Source: Nymphaea colorata
Lineage: Eukaryota; Streptophyta; Magnoliopsida; Nymphaeales; Nymphaeaceae
DNA: 64,000 nucleotides
Assembly (NCBI RefSeq): GCF_008831285.2
Contig: NC_045145.1
Span: 16,818,040-16,882,039 of the forward strand
Reading direction: 5' to 3'
The first letter of the stretch is position 1; every line of letters starts with the position of its first letter. The translations under genes were made by a program, and so were the position numbers. Under the pieces are notes generated by a model. That model did not search any database and had not been told where the DNA came from. It worked only from the letters and a program-made list of their open reading frames with translations. Shown piece after piece: positions 11,167-22,426 of the stretch.

Positions 11167-12873
11167 ATGAACTGGATGGGTGGTTATTCACGCTTACCAA
11201 GACCTGGAGGTTTCCGACCACAAAATCTTGGCCAGAATGCTATTTCTGTGGTTGGTAACTTCTGTTTCACATTCTTTGTATTCGGTGTCGTGATATTCAC
11301 CATCATTGCTGCTACATACCAACCTGAGGATCCACTCTTTCGCCCATATACAAAGATTACAAGCTTTTTCACTTCAACTTCCAAGGCTACCTTCCGTTCA
11401 GATGAATCCGTTCCCAAGACTGCAGAGGATTTCACGCCCTTAAACCAAACCGCTTTTGCGACATTCATCAATGTCACAGATGTCTCGGCGCCTACCACCA
11501 CCTCCGAAGCAGATTGCAGTGGCAGCTCAGGTGCAATCGACTGCACGGATCCGGATGTCTTTCCTTTTATGATGCGGGTTGCAATTGAACGTTTCACAAA
11601 TATCCATTTCTACAAGTTTGGCAAACCTGTTCAGGGGCCAAATGGTAGCTCTTGCGACATGGCATGGAGATTCAGGCCTAAAGATGGAAAAAGGGCTGCA
11701 TTTTATAAGGATTATCGTAGATTTGTAATCTCACGGTTGTCGGACTGCAGTTACAGTGTAGATGGGATTGGTGAGTACCACTCTGGTCTGAATGCTAGGA
11801 AGAAGAAGAAATTTGAAAAACAGGGATCGGAAGCTGAATTTGGGCCGCAATCAGAGGATTTAACTCCTCCAGAAGAAAAGCTTCCCGTTGTTGGGGATAT
11901 TGTGAATGACACAATCCCAACGGTGGAGTCTGAAAGCAAGTTCAGCACCGGGAAGTATTTGATTTACAGTGGCGGTGGCGACCGCTGCAAGAACATGAAA
12001 CATTTTCTGTGGAGCTTCTTGTGTTCTCTGGGTGAAGCTCGGTATTTGAATAGGACACTTGTGATGGACCTCAGTATGTGCTTGTCGTCAATGTATACTT
12101 CTTCTCATCAAGATGAGGAGGGGAAAGATTTTAGGTTCTATTTTGATTTCGAACATTTGAAGGATTCAGCTTCAGTGATGGAACAAGGCCAGTTCTGGAC
12201 TGAGTGGGGGAAATGGCAGAAGTTAGACAGTTTGAGTCTGCACTTGGAGGAGGGTTTCAGGGTGACACCAATGCAGCTTGTAGACGTCACAGATACATTG
12301 ATTATGAGGAAGTTTGGTTCAGTAGAGCCAGATAACTACTGGTACAGGGTGTGTGAAGGAGAGACGGAGTCTGTGGTTCAGAGACCATGGCAGCTTGTCC
12401 GGAAGTCAAGACGCCTGCTTGAAATTGTCTCAGCAATTAGTACAAAGCTAAACTGGGACTTTGATTCAGTTCATGTGGTTAGAGGAGAGAAAGCAAGTAA
12501 CACCGAGCTATGGCCTAATTTGGCAAGGGATACAATGCCTGAGGCAATAATATCTGCTTTGCGTTACAAGGTTGATGAGGGTAGGAACTTGTATATTGCC
12601 TCTGATGAGCCTGATACTTCCTTCTTCGACCCATTGAAGGAGAAGTACATAATTCACTTTCTAGATGATTACAATGGCCTTTGGGGTGAAGGAAGTGAAT
12701 GGTATAATGAGATGAAGGCTCTCAACAATGGAAGCCCTATTGAATTTGATGGGTACATGAGAGTGGCGGTCGACACTGAAGTGTTTCTGAGAGGGAAAAA
12801 GCAGGTGGAGACATTCAATGATCTCACCAAGGACTGCAGGGATGGGATCAACACGTGCACTGCTTCCTCATGA
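11167..12873 (+). CDS. O-fucosyltransferase-like type II membrane protein
   Basis: A single exon of 568 codons. A short basic N-terminus is followed by a hydrophobic anchor at about residues 26-51, then a long lumenal part with N-glycosylation sequons (LNQTAF, FINVTD). This is the layout of a Golgi type II glycosyltransferase. The C-terminal half has YSGGGDRCKNMKHFLWSF near residues 265-285, VVRGEKASNTELWPNLARD near 440-457, and YIASDEPDTSFFDPLKEKY. The last resembles the YIAT-E...FF-PL signature of the plant protein O-fucosyltransferase family. From memory, close plant relatives have been annotated only as a 'calcium ion-binding protein', so the biochemical role is unproven. Paired cysteines in the stem (CSGSSGAIDC) may form a disulfide. 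The start is the first ATG of the frame, just ahead of the anchor. Other frames overlapping it are shadows. Confidence 0.75.
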   Translation: MNWMGGYSRLPRPGGFRPQNLGQNAISVVGNFCFTFFVFGVVIFTIIAATYQPEDPLFRPYTKITSFFTSTSKATFRSDESVPKTAEDFTPLNQTAFATFINVTDVSAPTTTSEADCSGSSGAIDCTDPDVFPFMMRVAIERFTNIHFYKFGKPVQGPNGSSCDMAWRFRPKDGKRAAFYKDYRRFVISRLSDCSYSVDGIGEYHSGLNARKKKKFEKQGSEAEFGPQSEDLTPPEEKLPVVGDIVNDTIPTVESESKFSTGKYLIYSGGGDRCKNMKHFLWSFLCSLGEARYLNRTLVMDLSMCLSSMYTSSHQDEEGKDFRFYFDFEHLKDSASVMEQGQFWTEWGKWQKLDSLSLHLEEGFRVTPMQLVDVTDTLIMRKFGSVEPDNYWYRVCEGETESVVQRPWQLVRKSRRLLEIVSAISTKLNWDFDSVHVVRGEKASNTELWPNLARDTMPEAIISALRYKVDEGRNLYIASDEPDTSFFDPLKEKYIIHFLDDYNGLWGEGSEWYNEMKALNNGSPIEFDGYMRVAVDTEVFLRGKKQVETFNDLTKDCRDGINTCTASS

Positions 12874-14645
12874 CCGAAGTTTGTGGTTAACCCACAATTT
12901 GAACTGAGTTAAATCTCAATGCGCGTTCGATGGTCATGGTTTTCTCCTGTATGCTCTGTACTTTGCCATACATCTTACAAGAAATCAAGAATTTCCATGT
13001 CGTTTAACTGTAATATTGGAAACTCTTCATCAAACCCAAAAACTCTTACTGTTTTTTAACCATTGTAAGTAATCATGGTGTAGCAGTAAAACTCACACAG
13101 GATCCCACCTTTTTGACGTCTGCTTGTTTTCTGATTCTGGGCTTACGTGAAGATGAAGGTCATCTGTTTTCGAATGCCATAGACGGATTCACCGCCTTTT
13201 GCAAATCATTGGTGGTTTCCCCCAGTTAGTTATCGAAAACTGGTTACATCTGAAGATTGAATTATAAACATTTGGCAATTTGTTGGAAACTATTGTTGTA
13301 TATAAATTCTATAAAAGGTAGGTGTACGTCCCATGAACCTTGAAACTCTAATATAGGCATGAACCTATAAAATAAACTCACAAACAAAAGAAAATTTTCA
13401 AAAGCACTCACCTAAATTTCAAAATTCCTTAAGCAGCTCTTTTTGTGAAATCTTACGAGCGTAACAATTCTCCCCTTTACAAGAAATTTAGTTCACAAAA
13501 ATTAACTTACCTCTTGAGGAACAAATAAAGGTATCCAGATATCATGCCGTCTTCTCAGTTTCAGGTCAAACTCGGCTTAATAGGTAAAGCAGAGCCTTCC
13601 ATATTTTTTCACACACACACGACAATCTTCTTTTCATTACTCTGTAACAACGCCAACCTGATCACTCCTCATGGGGAGTGTTTGGCTTCTTTGTTCTCCG
13701 TTGTGCAGACATAGCACAATTCTTGCTGCTGCCACAAGCGCCTACAAACTGACCGCTGAGAGTAGTGTAGATGGATTGCAGTGGTTGACAAAGGGAGTGA
13801 ACGGGAGGATTATTACATATAGCAGAGAGAGAGAGAGAGAGAGAGAGGCATTCCTCAAGTGCAGATGCCCACGGCAGCCACAACATGATTCACCATCTTC
13901 GACATGGCTGCACACAACGCTTTCCTAAATTGCTTCAGGTTCGCAGCACTTGAGCCGACAAAATAGGAGTGACAAAATAAAGATAGCAAATAAAGCAAGA
14001 GCAACAAAAACATGCAGAAACAAAAATAAAAACAAGAGAAGAAGGGAGACTGAGTGAGCTAATCCAATGTAATCCAATGCGACCAATGCAAAGGCAAGGT
14101 GGACATCTGCCTTCACAATACATCCAAGAAAAATAACGTTCTATGTTGTGTTTCTAAACATGCGATTGTTGCGCTCTTCTCAAACCCGCTACCGATAACA
14201 AATGAGACAAGACCACAGGTAAAATGTCAGCCAGTGCTGACTGGCGGTGAAAGTGAAAAGAGAAGAAGCTGCCTAAGGGAGAGGGAAGATGAGAGTGTAT
14301 GGGGGAGGGAAGGCCAGACACTGACAAACAAATGATAGAAAAAAAATGGCAGTTAACAAAAAAAGGCTACGACTTTTTAACAGAAAAACAAAAAAGACAC
14401 TCGTTAGCTAGATAAATTCCAAGACACTGGAAAGGGTGAACATTTGTAGCACATGAGAGTTAACGAGGCAGAGGCACACACACACAATATATATATATAT
14501 AGTGCCTTGGTTTTGAGTGTTGCCTTCTTTTTAACTTAAATAAAAGTAGTCTTGTTACACTCTTTTTATTGTTTTGTTACACTCCTTTTTATTGTTTGGT
14601 ACCCCAAAAACATAAAAAAAACCAAAATCTCCTTTTTTATTTTAA

Positions 14646-14651
<6 letters not shown>

Positions 14652-14689
<38 letters not shown>
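14652..14689. repeat. (TA)n microsatellite
   Basis: An almost pure AT dinucleotide run near the end of the first copy of the tandem duplication. The equivalent site in the second copy (about 15300-15319) is much shorter, so this array has changed length since duplication. Confidence 0.9.
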
Positions 14690-14694
<5 letters not shown>

Positions 14695-15128
14695 TTGAGA
14701 AGTCTGATTAGATTTTAATGTCAACAATATCTAAAATCAACTTATGATTTTTAGAATAGGAAACAACTAGCGGGACGTGTTTCAACAACATAAATTTATT
14801 CTTACCAGACAACCACAGGTAAGCTGTCACCCACTGCTGACTCGTGGTGAAGGTGAAAAGAGAAGAAGCTGCCTAAAGGAGAGGGAAGATGAGAGTGTAT
14901 GGGGGAGGAAAGGCCAGACACTGACAAACAAGTGATAGAAAAAAAAAAAAGAGTTAACAAAAATGGTGGTGCTACGACTTTTTAACATAAAGACAAAGAA
15001 AACACTGGTTAACTAAATTTCAAAACACTAAAAATGATCTAAGGTATTGACGTAACCGGCCAGAGATAAAACCCATAACACAAGGTGAACATTTGCAGCA
15101 CATAAAAGTAAAGGAGGCAGACACACAC

Positions 15129-15130
<2 letters not shown>

Positions 15131-15167
<37 letters not shown>
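15131..15167. repeat. (CA)n/(TA)n compound microsatellite
   Basis: ACACACACACA followed by a TA run, in the second copy of the tandem duplication. The first copy has the matching compound array at about 14477-14500 with fewer TA units. Confidence 0.9.
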
Positions 15168-15169
<2 letters not shown>

Positions 15170-17000
15170 CCTTGGTTCTACTAAACTGTGTTGCCTTCTT
15201 TTTAACTTACATAAAAGTAGTCTTGTTACACTCCTTTTTATTGTTTGGCACCCCAAAAGCATAAAAAAAACCAAAATCTCTTCCTTTTTATTTTAGATAT
15301 AATATATATATATATATACTTGTTTTTTTTACAAAAACTCAATTTGGTCTATATAAAAAATTTTTGAAAATATTGTTCTTCATACAAATTTTAAAAATAC
15401 TATTCGACTTTCAAAAAAAAAGCTCCGGCACTATGCCAAGGGAAAATGAGGTAGAGTCAAAGGAAGTAGTACTTTTTAACTTCTCAAATGTTGGCCACTA
15501 GCATCTTGATGACAACCTGTGAACAAAGATGTGTTGGGTTCTACCTACCAAAGGTAAACTCATCTTCAGTTCTCTTCCACTTACCGTTGTTAGCTTGCAA
15601 AATAATTTTAGTTATATTTTTATATATTTTATTTATATAAAATATACAATTTTTTATTAAAATTGAATCGGGCTAGGCCGAGCTGAGCCTAGTTCGAATT
15701 GGTTGGGCCTGAGAGCTGTCAAAATGGAACCCGGCCTGACTTCAAATAGGGCCGGCCTGATGCCGACCCCTAGGTATGGGCATGAATGGACAAATGCCCA
15801 CACAAATCCATAAAAAGTCTTTATTTTTATATTTATATTTTAATATATTTTTTTTATTTACATATTAGTACTCTTAAAATTTTATAATTAGTGTCCTTTA
15901 ATCAAAATTTTTTGACTCTACCCGCCGTAAATGCCCCTTCCATCTACGCGTAAAATGCCTTAATCCAAGGAATTGTTATATAGTCATTGGTACTCCATCC
16001 CATGTTCATCTGACCCTATTGCGACGGCACCACACCTTTTCTTTCACCACATGTTTGCATCGTCAGTGTCCACGATGAATATCCATGATGGTAAAAGAAA
16101 GAAATATATATAAGAGCATTGAGACATCACAAAAAAAAAAACTTTATCCGGCACACAACAGCATTGATTTTTTATGTATATACGAAATACAAAAATATAA
16201 ATTTTGGCCAATGTTTCAATCAAACAAAGAAAGATAAAATAAAAGTTTGAGCTTCACTTCCTTGCCAAGAAACGGCAACAAAAGTTTGAGGTTGACTTAG
16301 CTCTTCACATTGGTCGATGCCAGCAGCCAGCGGCTGACTAGTTGCCCCCTACCCTGTTTGTATTTACCTCTCTTTACTTGTTTGTATTGCATTTTGTTTG
16401 TAATTTCTTGTGACTTGTTGTCACAATTTCCATGCATTGTCCATTTTGTCGGCTCTCTTCTCCCCTCCTTCTCTCCCTCTCTCGCTCACACACACACATA
16501 CAGACATATATATATAATGAAACTATTTATTTAAGTTCATTTCCTGTGACATCTAAGTAGAGTAAAAATCTCTTGTTCAAAAGGCAATGAATTCATTTCA
16601 TTAATTCAAATTTTGTGAAAGGGAAAATTAGGATTGCATATAATTACTGCTTATATATGGCATGTAGCCATGTTTTTATTCCAATATCAGATGCCAAATA
16701 ATTTTTTTTCTTTTTTTTTTATAATTTACCTACTACAATGTAAAATATTGGATGATTAGGAAGTTTTTGTACTATTCTATAATTTAAGATTGTTTTGATA
16801 ATATATTCATTATTCATCCACAAATGAGGCAAGTTAAAGAAGGGTTCGAGTTTCCATTACAAGGTAGCTTGAGTACTAAAACACAAGTTGATGTATCAAG
16901 ATGTCATATCCCAGTGTCTCTATCAAACGAAAGTTGCTGCATACAACAAAAAAAAAAAAAAAAAAACCAACCTGGAGCTTGACTTCATCGCTATGAAAAA

Positions 17001-17029
<29 letters not shown>

Positions 17030-17035
<6 letters not shown>

Positions 17036-17440
17036 GAAATGAATCCATTTCATTAACTAAAATCTCTTGAAAAGTAAAACTATTATTGCGAACAACATAT
17101 AATCGCGTTGATGACATATTCATATTTTAAGATGCAAAAATATTATGGAAATGAATCCATTTCATTAACTCAAATCTCTCGAAAAGTAAAACTATAATTG
17201 CAAACATAGTATAATAGCGTCGACGCCATATTCATGTGTTCTAAGATGCAAAAATATTGTGCAAATGAATCCATTTCATTAACTCAATTCTCTTGAAAAG
17301 TAAGACTAAAATTGCAAATAATATACAATGGCATTGTTGCCATATTCATTGTTCTAAGATTCCAAAATAATGTGGAAATGAAATAATATCATCATGTTGT
17401 TGCCTTATTCATGTTCTAAGATTTAAAAATATTAAAACCT
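17030..17440. repeat. 113-bp minisatellite, about 3.5 copies
   Basis: The unit starts GGAAATGAATCCATTTCATT at 17035 and 17147, GCAAATGAATCCATTTCATT at 17261, and a degraded GGAAATGAAATAATATCATC at 17374. Periods are 112, 114 and 113 bases. Each unit continues with CTCTTGAAAAGTAA-like, AATTGCAAA-like, CCATATTCAT-like and TTCTAAGAT-like blocks. A looser, older relative of the unit begins near 16586. The array ends about 50 bp before a TATA box. Confidence 0.9.
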
Positions 17441-17491
17441 TCCTTCCTTGCACGCAGGTTCCTCGGTTGGTGAAGTAGAGATCCTTAAGTG

Positions 17492-17499
17492 TATAAAAG
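17492..17499 (+). promoter_or_regulatory. TATA box of the subtilase gene
   Basis: TATAAAAG lies 48 bases before the subtilase ATG at 17540. With the usual 25-35 base spacing, transcription would start near 17525. This gives a very short 5' leader for that ATG, or a somewhat longer one if the in-frame ATG at 17567 is used. Confidence 0.6.
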
Positions 17500-17539
17500 A
17501 GGACACTGATGTTTGCGTACAAAGGTGGAGTAGGAGGAG

Positions 17540-18717
17540 ATGAAGCAGATAGGCACGAGTGACAAGATGCTGCATGTCTTGGTTCTCTCGCTTCTCTTTT
17601 CTGCTGTTACACCAACAACTTTGGCAGCGAAGAAAGTAATTTCTCCATCTCTCTCTCAATCTCTCCCGCTAGATCTAAGGTTTTTTGAGATTTGTCTTTG
17701 ATACTATATGCTCTTATGGTGGGTGCCAACTTCCTTTGACTGGATATGCGTTTTTGTATTAACCGTCGCTTGCTCCCTGCTGCTCACCAGATCTCTCCTC
17801 TCTATTGTCTGTATGTGTCTTCAATTTCTGTATTTTGGCGACTTTTTCTACCTCAGTGGCAACATGGCACCCTTGCATTCCCATTTTCTTTGCTTTCTCA
17901 TGTACATACAACCTAGCAAGCTTCCAAATTCACAAAAAAGTCATACCATAATTCAAACTACTTGTAACTTAAATCTAAACCTTTTTCGTGGTTTTTGGGA
18001 AACTTGGAAACATGATGTAGAGGGAAATCTAACTTGGTGTTTTCATTTAACATGGTGGCAGGCATACATAGTGTACTTGGGTGCACATTCTCACCCGGAA
18101 GCAACAGAAGACATTCAACGTACTGTGATCAATTCTCATCATCAACTTCTTGGATCCGTCTTAGGAGGGTAAGAAACACATATTATGCTACAACTTATAC
18201 TTGGTTCTCTAGACTGGTTATATTCATCGCAAATGTTATCCACCCTTGAAATCGAGGATCACCAAGCTTTAACTTGTGACATTCGCTCTCACTTTGTTGC
18301 TCTCCTCACTTCCTTAGAGTGGAGAAAGCAAGGGAATCAATATTTTATTCTTACGCAAACAGTATCAATGGATTTGCTGCAATGCTAAATGAAGAGGAAG
18401 CCACAGAATTGACGAGTAAGAAAACGCCTCATCTTTTCTCCATTTGCTTTGCCACAACAAACACATTATAATCGCTCTCATCTCACTCTTGCTCCCTTTC
18501 TCCCCAACTTTCAAAGAGCATCCTGGTGTTGTGTCTGTGTTTCCCAACAAGAAGAATCATTTACTGACAACTCATTCATGGGAGTTTTTGGGTCTCGAGC
18601 ATGAAGGCAAGACTCTTCCAAAATCATTATGGGAGAAAGGCAATTATGGTGAAGACGTGATTATTGGACACATTGACTCAGGTGATCATCATTTTAATTT
18701 TGATTAGCGTGACTTAG

Positions 18718-18749
<32 letters not shown>

Positions 18750-21700
18750 GCCGTTGTGCTCCTCTTCTTAATAGATTTAGTACTTTGATCACTTTAAATA
18801 GATCTGGTACAAAGATTACATATAAGAAAACAATGAAAAATCACCGCGATTTTTGACATCTGATTTTGGTGGTAACAGGAGTTTGGCCTGAATCAATGAG
18901 CTTTAGTGATGAAGGATTAGGGCCTGTGCCCAGCAGGTGGAAAGGAGTGTGCCAGAATGAGACTGATGGGCATGGTTTTAAGTGTAACAGGTTTGCTGCT
19001 GACTGTCCTCACTTTCTTTTCCTTCCAATAGTAAATTTCCCACATGCTAGGGTACCTAGGTAGACTTCACCTGTAAGAGATGCTCCTTATTTTTAGTGAG
19101 ATGTATACTTCAACTACTTGAATTGAATCCGAATATGGACAGAACATTCAAAAAGTTGTCTACGTAAACAACTTGATGGTACCACTATGATCTATCTACT
19201 CTCATTCGTAATGTCATTGAACATTTCCATTCGGCTGTGCTCCAGAAAGCTGATCGGCGCGCGCTACTTTACCGCTGGTTACCTCAAAGGGGCAGGCAAG
19301 GAACCTCTCTGGTACAGGTCTCCTCGCGACCGGATTGGCCACGGGACTCTCACCTTGTCTACAGCTGCTGGTAGTTTCGTGCAAAACGCGAACATTTTCG
19401 GGTTGGCTAATGGAACGGCCAAGGGTGGCTCGCCCAGGGCTCGAGTGGCGACCTACAAGGCCTGCGGCTCATGCTCTGATGTAGACATATTGGCTGCTTA
19501 CGACGCTGCGATCGGTGACGGTGTGGACGTGATCACGATTTCGCTCGGTAATATGGATGCCGGGGACTACTTTAGTGATAGCTTCTCAATCGGCTCCTTC
19601 CATGCCGTCAGCCGAGGGATCGCAGTTGTTGCCGCCGGCGGGAATGATATTAACAGGATTGGCACGGTGACTAATGTGGCTCCATGGTTGTTCACCGTCG
19701 GTGCGAGCACCATGGATAGGGAGTTCGTTTCTCATGTTTCTCTTGGCAACAATAAGACCTTTCAGGTTGGCATTGCACATTCCTTACATATTTAGTTTTT
19801 CATTTTCATTTGAATCCTATGTTAATTGCATCCCAATGTGAGGGAAATTAAGTTCATAATAGAATTCGATAACTACCAAAATGTTCAAGGAACACTAAGT
19901 ATGCAGAAATGTTTTTAGCATCACTTGTCCAGTAGCAACAGAATATACACTGCAGATATTTTACATGTTGCTTTTTTTTTTCTTTACCATCATAGGGGCC
20001 AAACCTTTCTTCAAGTTCAATGGCAAAAGGGTTGTACCCATTGGCAAAAGCGTCGGATGTCAAAGCTGCTAATGCAACTAATCATACTGACATGTAAGTT
20101 AATTTGTTCTGCGATACTTTAAAAACTTTTCCTGTTACTGTGGAGGAAACAAGAATAAATGAAAAGGGATCTCAAGAAACAACACACAGTAAGATGAATA
20201 TACTTTGGCTTAAAGGCCTTTGATGCATGGTAATTAATGGTTAATTCATTGATTCCTGCATCTAATATCATTACAATATTTTTTCTATGATATGATCTGA
20301 TTCATTTTCCATGCATTTTGTGTAGAGATTACTGTCGCCCGGGTACTCTTGATCCCAAAAAGGTAAAAGGAAAAATAATAGCTTGTGTCACCAATTTCTT
20401 TGATTCAACTGTCTCGACGGGCCATGTGGTTAAGGAAGCCGGAGGCATCGGGATGATTCTGTGTAAGGACAAGAATTCAGAAAATTTTACAACTGAACCT
20501 CAGCTTCACGTCCTCCCAGCTACTGTGCTCAGTGCCAATGATTCCAAAGAGGTCTTCGCTTATATCAATTCTTCCAAGTAGGTTGCTCCCATGATTGTTT
20601 ACTTTGAACATAATTGTACGGTGTAGTCGATAACATTTGAACAATACTAAAGCAGTATGTTGGTTGACATGTTAAAAGTTCATTGCATGCCAAGCAGGAG
20701 TGAACCTCACACGTCTCACAAGCCAAGACTCATGGAAGTAGTCCTTGGTGGATATAGCTGCTAAAATTTTGTTCAAAAGCATGTTACAAAACTAAGTTCA
20801 CCTTTCTGTGCATTGAGCTGGTTTGCACAGATCAGCAACCTTTTCTTTCCAAACTTTCAAGTATAGCTATACTAACAATTGAGCTCATTTAGCTTGTTGT
20901 ACCGATCATGAACTCAAACCTTACATATAACTAGATAAACATTGCTAATATAGGGGGAAGTTGCATGACTTTTTTTTTTTTGTTTTACCGTCTCTGTCCT
21001 GCTCTCTTGATGAAGATTGAAACATTTTAACCATTTTCTAGAAGGCTTTACTAATCAGTGGAACACATATGTAGGTCTCCTGTTGCATATGTAGGCCGTC
21101 CAATTACAAAGTTCCATACAGCAACTGCTCCAGTAATGGCTTTTTTCTCAGCAGGAGGGCCCAACCCTACGAACCCAGAGATCCTTAAGGTTTCCATCAC
21201 CAATGCGTTAAGCATCCAGAATCTATATTGTGCACAGTACTAACTTGAGCTGTTTTTTCCTTAATGAAGCCCGACATTACAGCGCCTGGATTTGAAATCC
21301 TTGCGTCAAAGCCTCCATTTTTACCAGCATCAGATTATGTGGAATTTGACAGGCGCCACGTTAATTTTACTGTAGTACATGGTACATCCTTATCATGCCC
21401 ACATGTCGCTGGCATTGTTGGCCTCCTCAAGAATGCTCACCCTGACTGGAGCCCTGCTGCAATCAAATCAGCAATCATGACTACAGGTACGACTCAAACC
21501 TTTCCTTTGCTTATAGAACGTGAATTGTTCAAGCAATAGAAACTTCTGCTACAAGCCTACAAGGAAGCTTAATTAAGTTGAATGGCCTTCTGCCAATTTA
21601 CAGTTATTAAAGTCAATTACTATTATTATGCATTTTTCATCTTCACTAACGAACGTACTGTCTCAAGCTTTAGGAGAACTGTGCCAATGTTTTATCAAAT

Positions 21701-22426
21701 ATTATAAGTACTTATATTCACTGCTGATCAGAGGAGTCATTTAGTGGTCATGCTTTTTAATTTTATCTGTGAATTACAGTTTTTATAGACATGTATGCAA
21801 GTACTTGTGGTTGTATTCCTCTTCCTTAGGACGACATAACTGATCTGTGCGTTTTTTTTCTTTTTGCTTTTGATTACAAAGCAACACATCAGAACAAGAT
21901 GAAAAAGCAAACTATTTATGGCCCTTATTCAGCAGCAACACCATTCGACTATGGATCCGGGCATCTTCATCCCAACGGGGCTATGGACCCTGGCCTAGTT
22001 TATGACATTAGTGTGACAGATTACTTCAACTTCCTATGTGCTATTGGTTACAACAAGACCAGCGTCTTCATGGTTGCCGGAAAATCTTACTCATGTCCTG
22101 AACAGGTTCCAGAGGTTACAGACTTAAATTACCCTTCAATCACTATCCCTAGTCTCAACGGGACAAAGACGGTTTCTAGGACCGTGAAGAATGTCGGAGA
22201 GCCCGGAACATACACAGCCCTCACAGACGCACCACCAGGAACCGTGGTTTCAGTGAGACCACGAAGTTTGAAGTTTGATAGGATTGGTGAAGAGAAGAAT
22301 TTCACGGTGACTGTTAAAGCTAAGAAAGGGTCGGCTCATAAAGGCTATGTGTTCGGGTGGGTGAATTGGTCGGATGGTGTGCACCATGTCAGGAGCCCGA
22401 TTACAGTTGGAATTGGTTCAAACTAA
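17540..22426 (+). CDS. Subtilisin-like serine protease (plant subtilase, S8A)
   Basis: Exons: 17540-17635, 18062-18168, 18318-18415, 18517-18681, 18879-18990, 19246-19765, 19996-20093, 20326-20577, 21075-21189, 21270-21486, 21882-22426; the sum is 2325 nt, 774 residues, typical for plant subtilases. A hydrophobic signal peptide ([14 protein letters not shown]) is followed by an I9 propeptide ([11 protein letters not shown] ... [14 protein letters not shown]). Catalytic Asp is D154 in GHIDSGVWPES, His is H225 in [14 protein letters not shown], the oxyanion Asn is N326, and Ser is S561 in [14 protein letters not shown] insertion (about residues 385-475) and a C-terminal fibronectin-III-like domain (about 650-774) follow. 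The second His of the usual HGTH is Leu here, and FSSRGPN is FSAGGPN; neither is a catalytic residue. Such enzymes are secreted to the cell wall and process proteins or peptides there. All junctions are GT-AG with matching phases. Confidence 0.9.
18722..18749. repeat. (TA)n microsatellite in subtilase intron 4
   Basis: A pure TA run of about 28 bases between exons 4 and 5 of the subtilase gene, well clear of both splice sites. Confidence 0.9.

Larger units (their letters stand above)
14211..15320. repeat. Tandem direct duplication, about 0.5-kb unit offset by 600 bp
   Basis: ACCACAGGTAA begins at about 14213 and again at 14813. Downstream, GAAAAGAGAAGAAGCTGCCT, GATGAGAGTGTATGGGGGAG and GGCCAGACACTGACAAACAA occur once in each copy in the same order. 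Both copies then have an ACAC/TATA microsatellite, AGTGCCTTGGTT, TAAAAGTAGTCTTGTTACAC, a CACCCCAAAA or TACCCCAAAA motif and a second TA array. Copy 2 has about 50 extra bases near 15040-15090. Identity looks high but not complete. Confidence 0.85.
12874..17489. other. Repeat-rich intergenic spacer
   Basis: No gene was recognised. The spacer contains a GA microsatellite near 13826-13848, the duplication at 14211-15320 with its TA arrays, a GC-rich degenerate palindromic patch at about 15661-15775 (repeats of GGGCC/GGCCT type, probably a transposon relic), and the 113-bp minisatellite before the subtilase. Small open frames are interrupted and lack domains. Confidence 0.5.

Noticed and set aside
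11184-11597. 137-codon minus-strand frame inside the O-fucosyltransferase-like gene
   Set aside because: A shadow frame with no independent features; the plus-strand protein is continuous with a membrane anchor and conserved motifs.
17030-17440. Regularly spaced direct repeats that might suggest a CRISPR array
   Set aside because: The whole 113-bp unit is repeated, with no unique spacers, and the context is a plant promoter. It is a minisatellite.
19300-19400. Loss of catalytic His in the subtilase because HGTH reads HGTL
   Set aside because: The catalytic His is the first one of the motif (H225), which is present. Only the second, non-catalytic position is changed.
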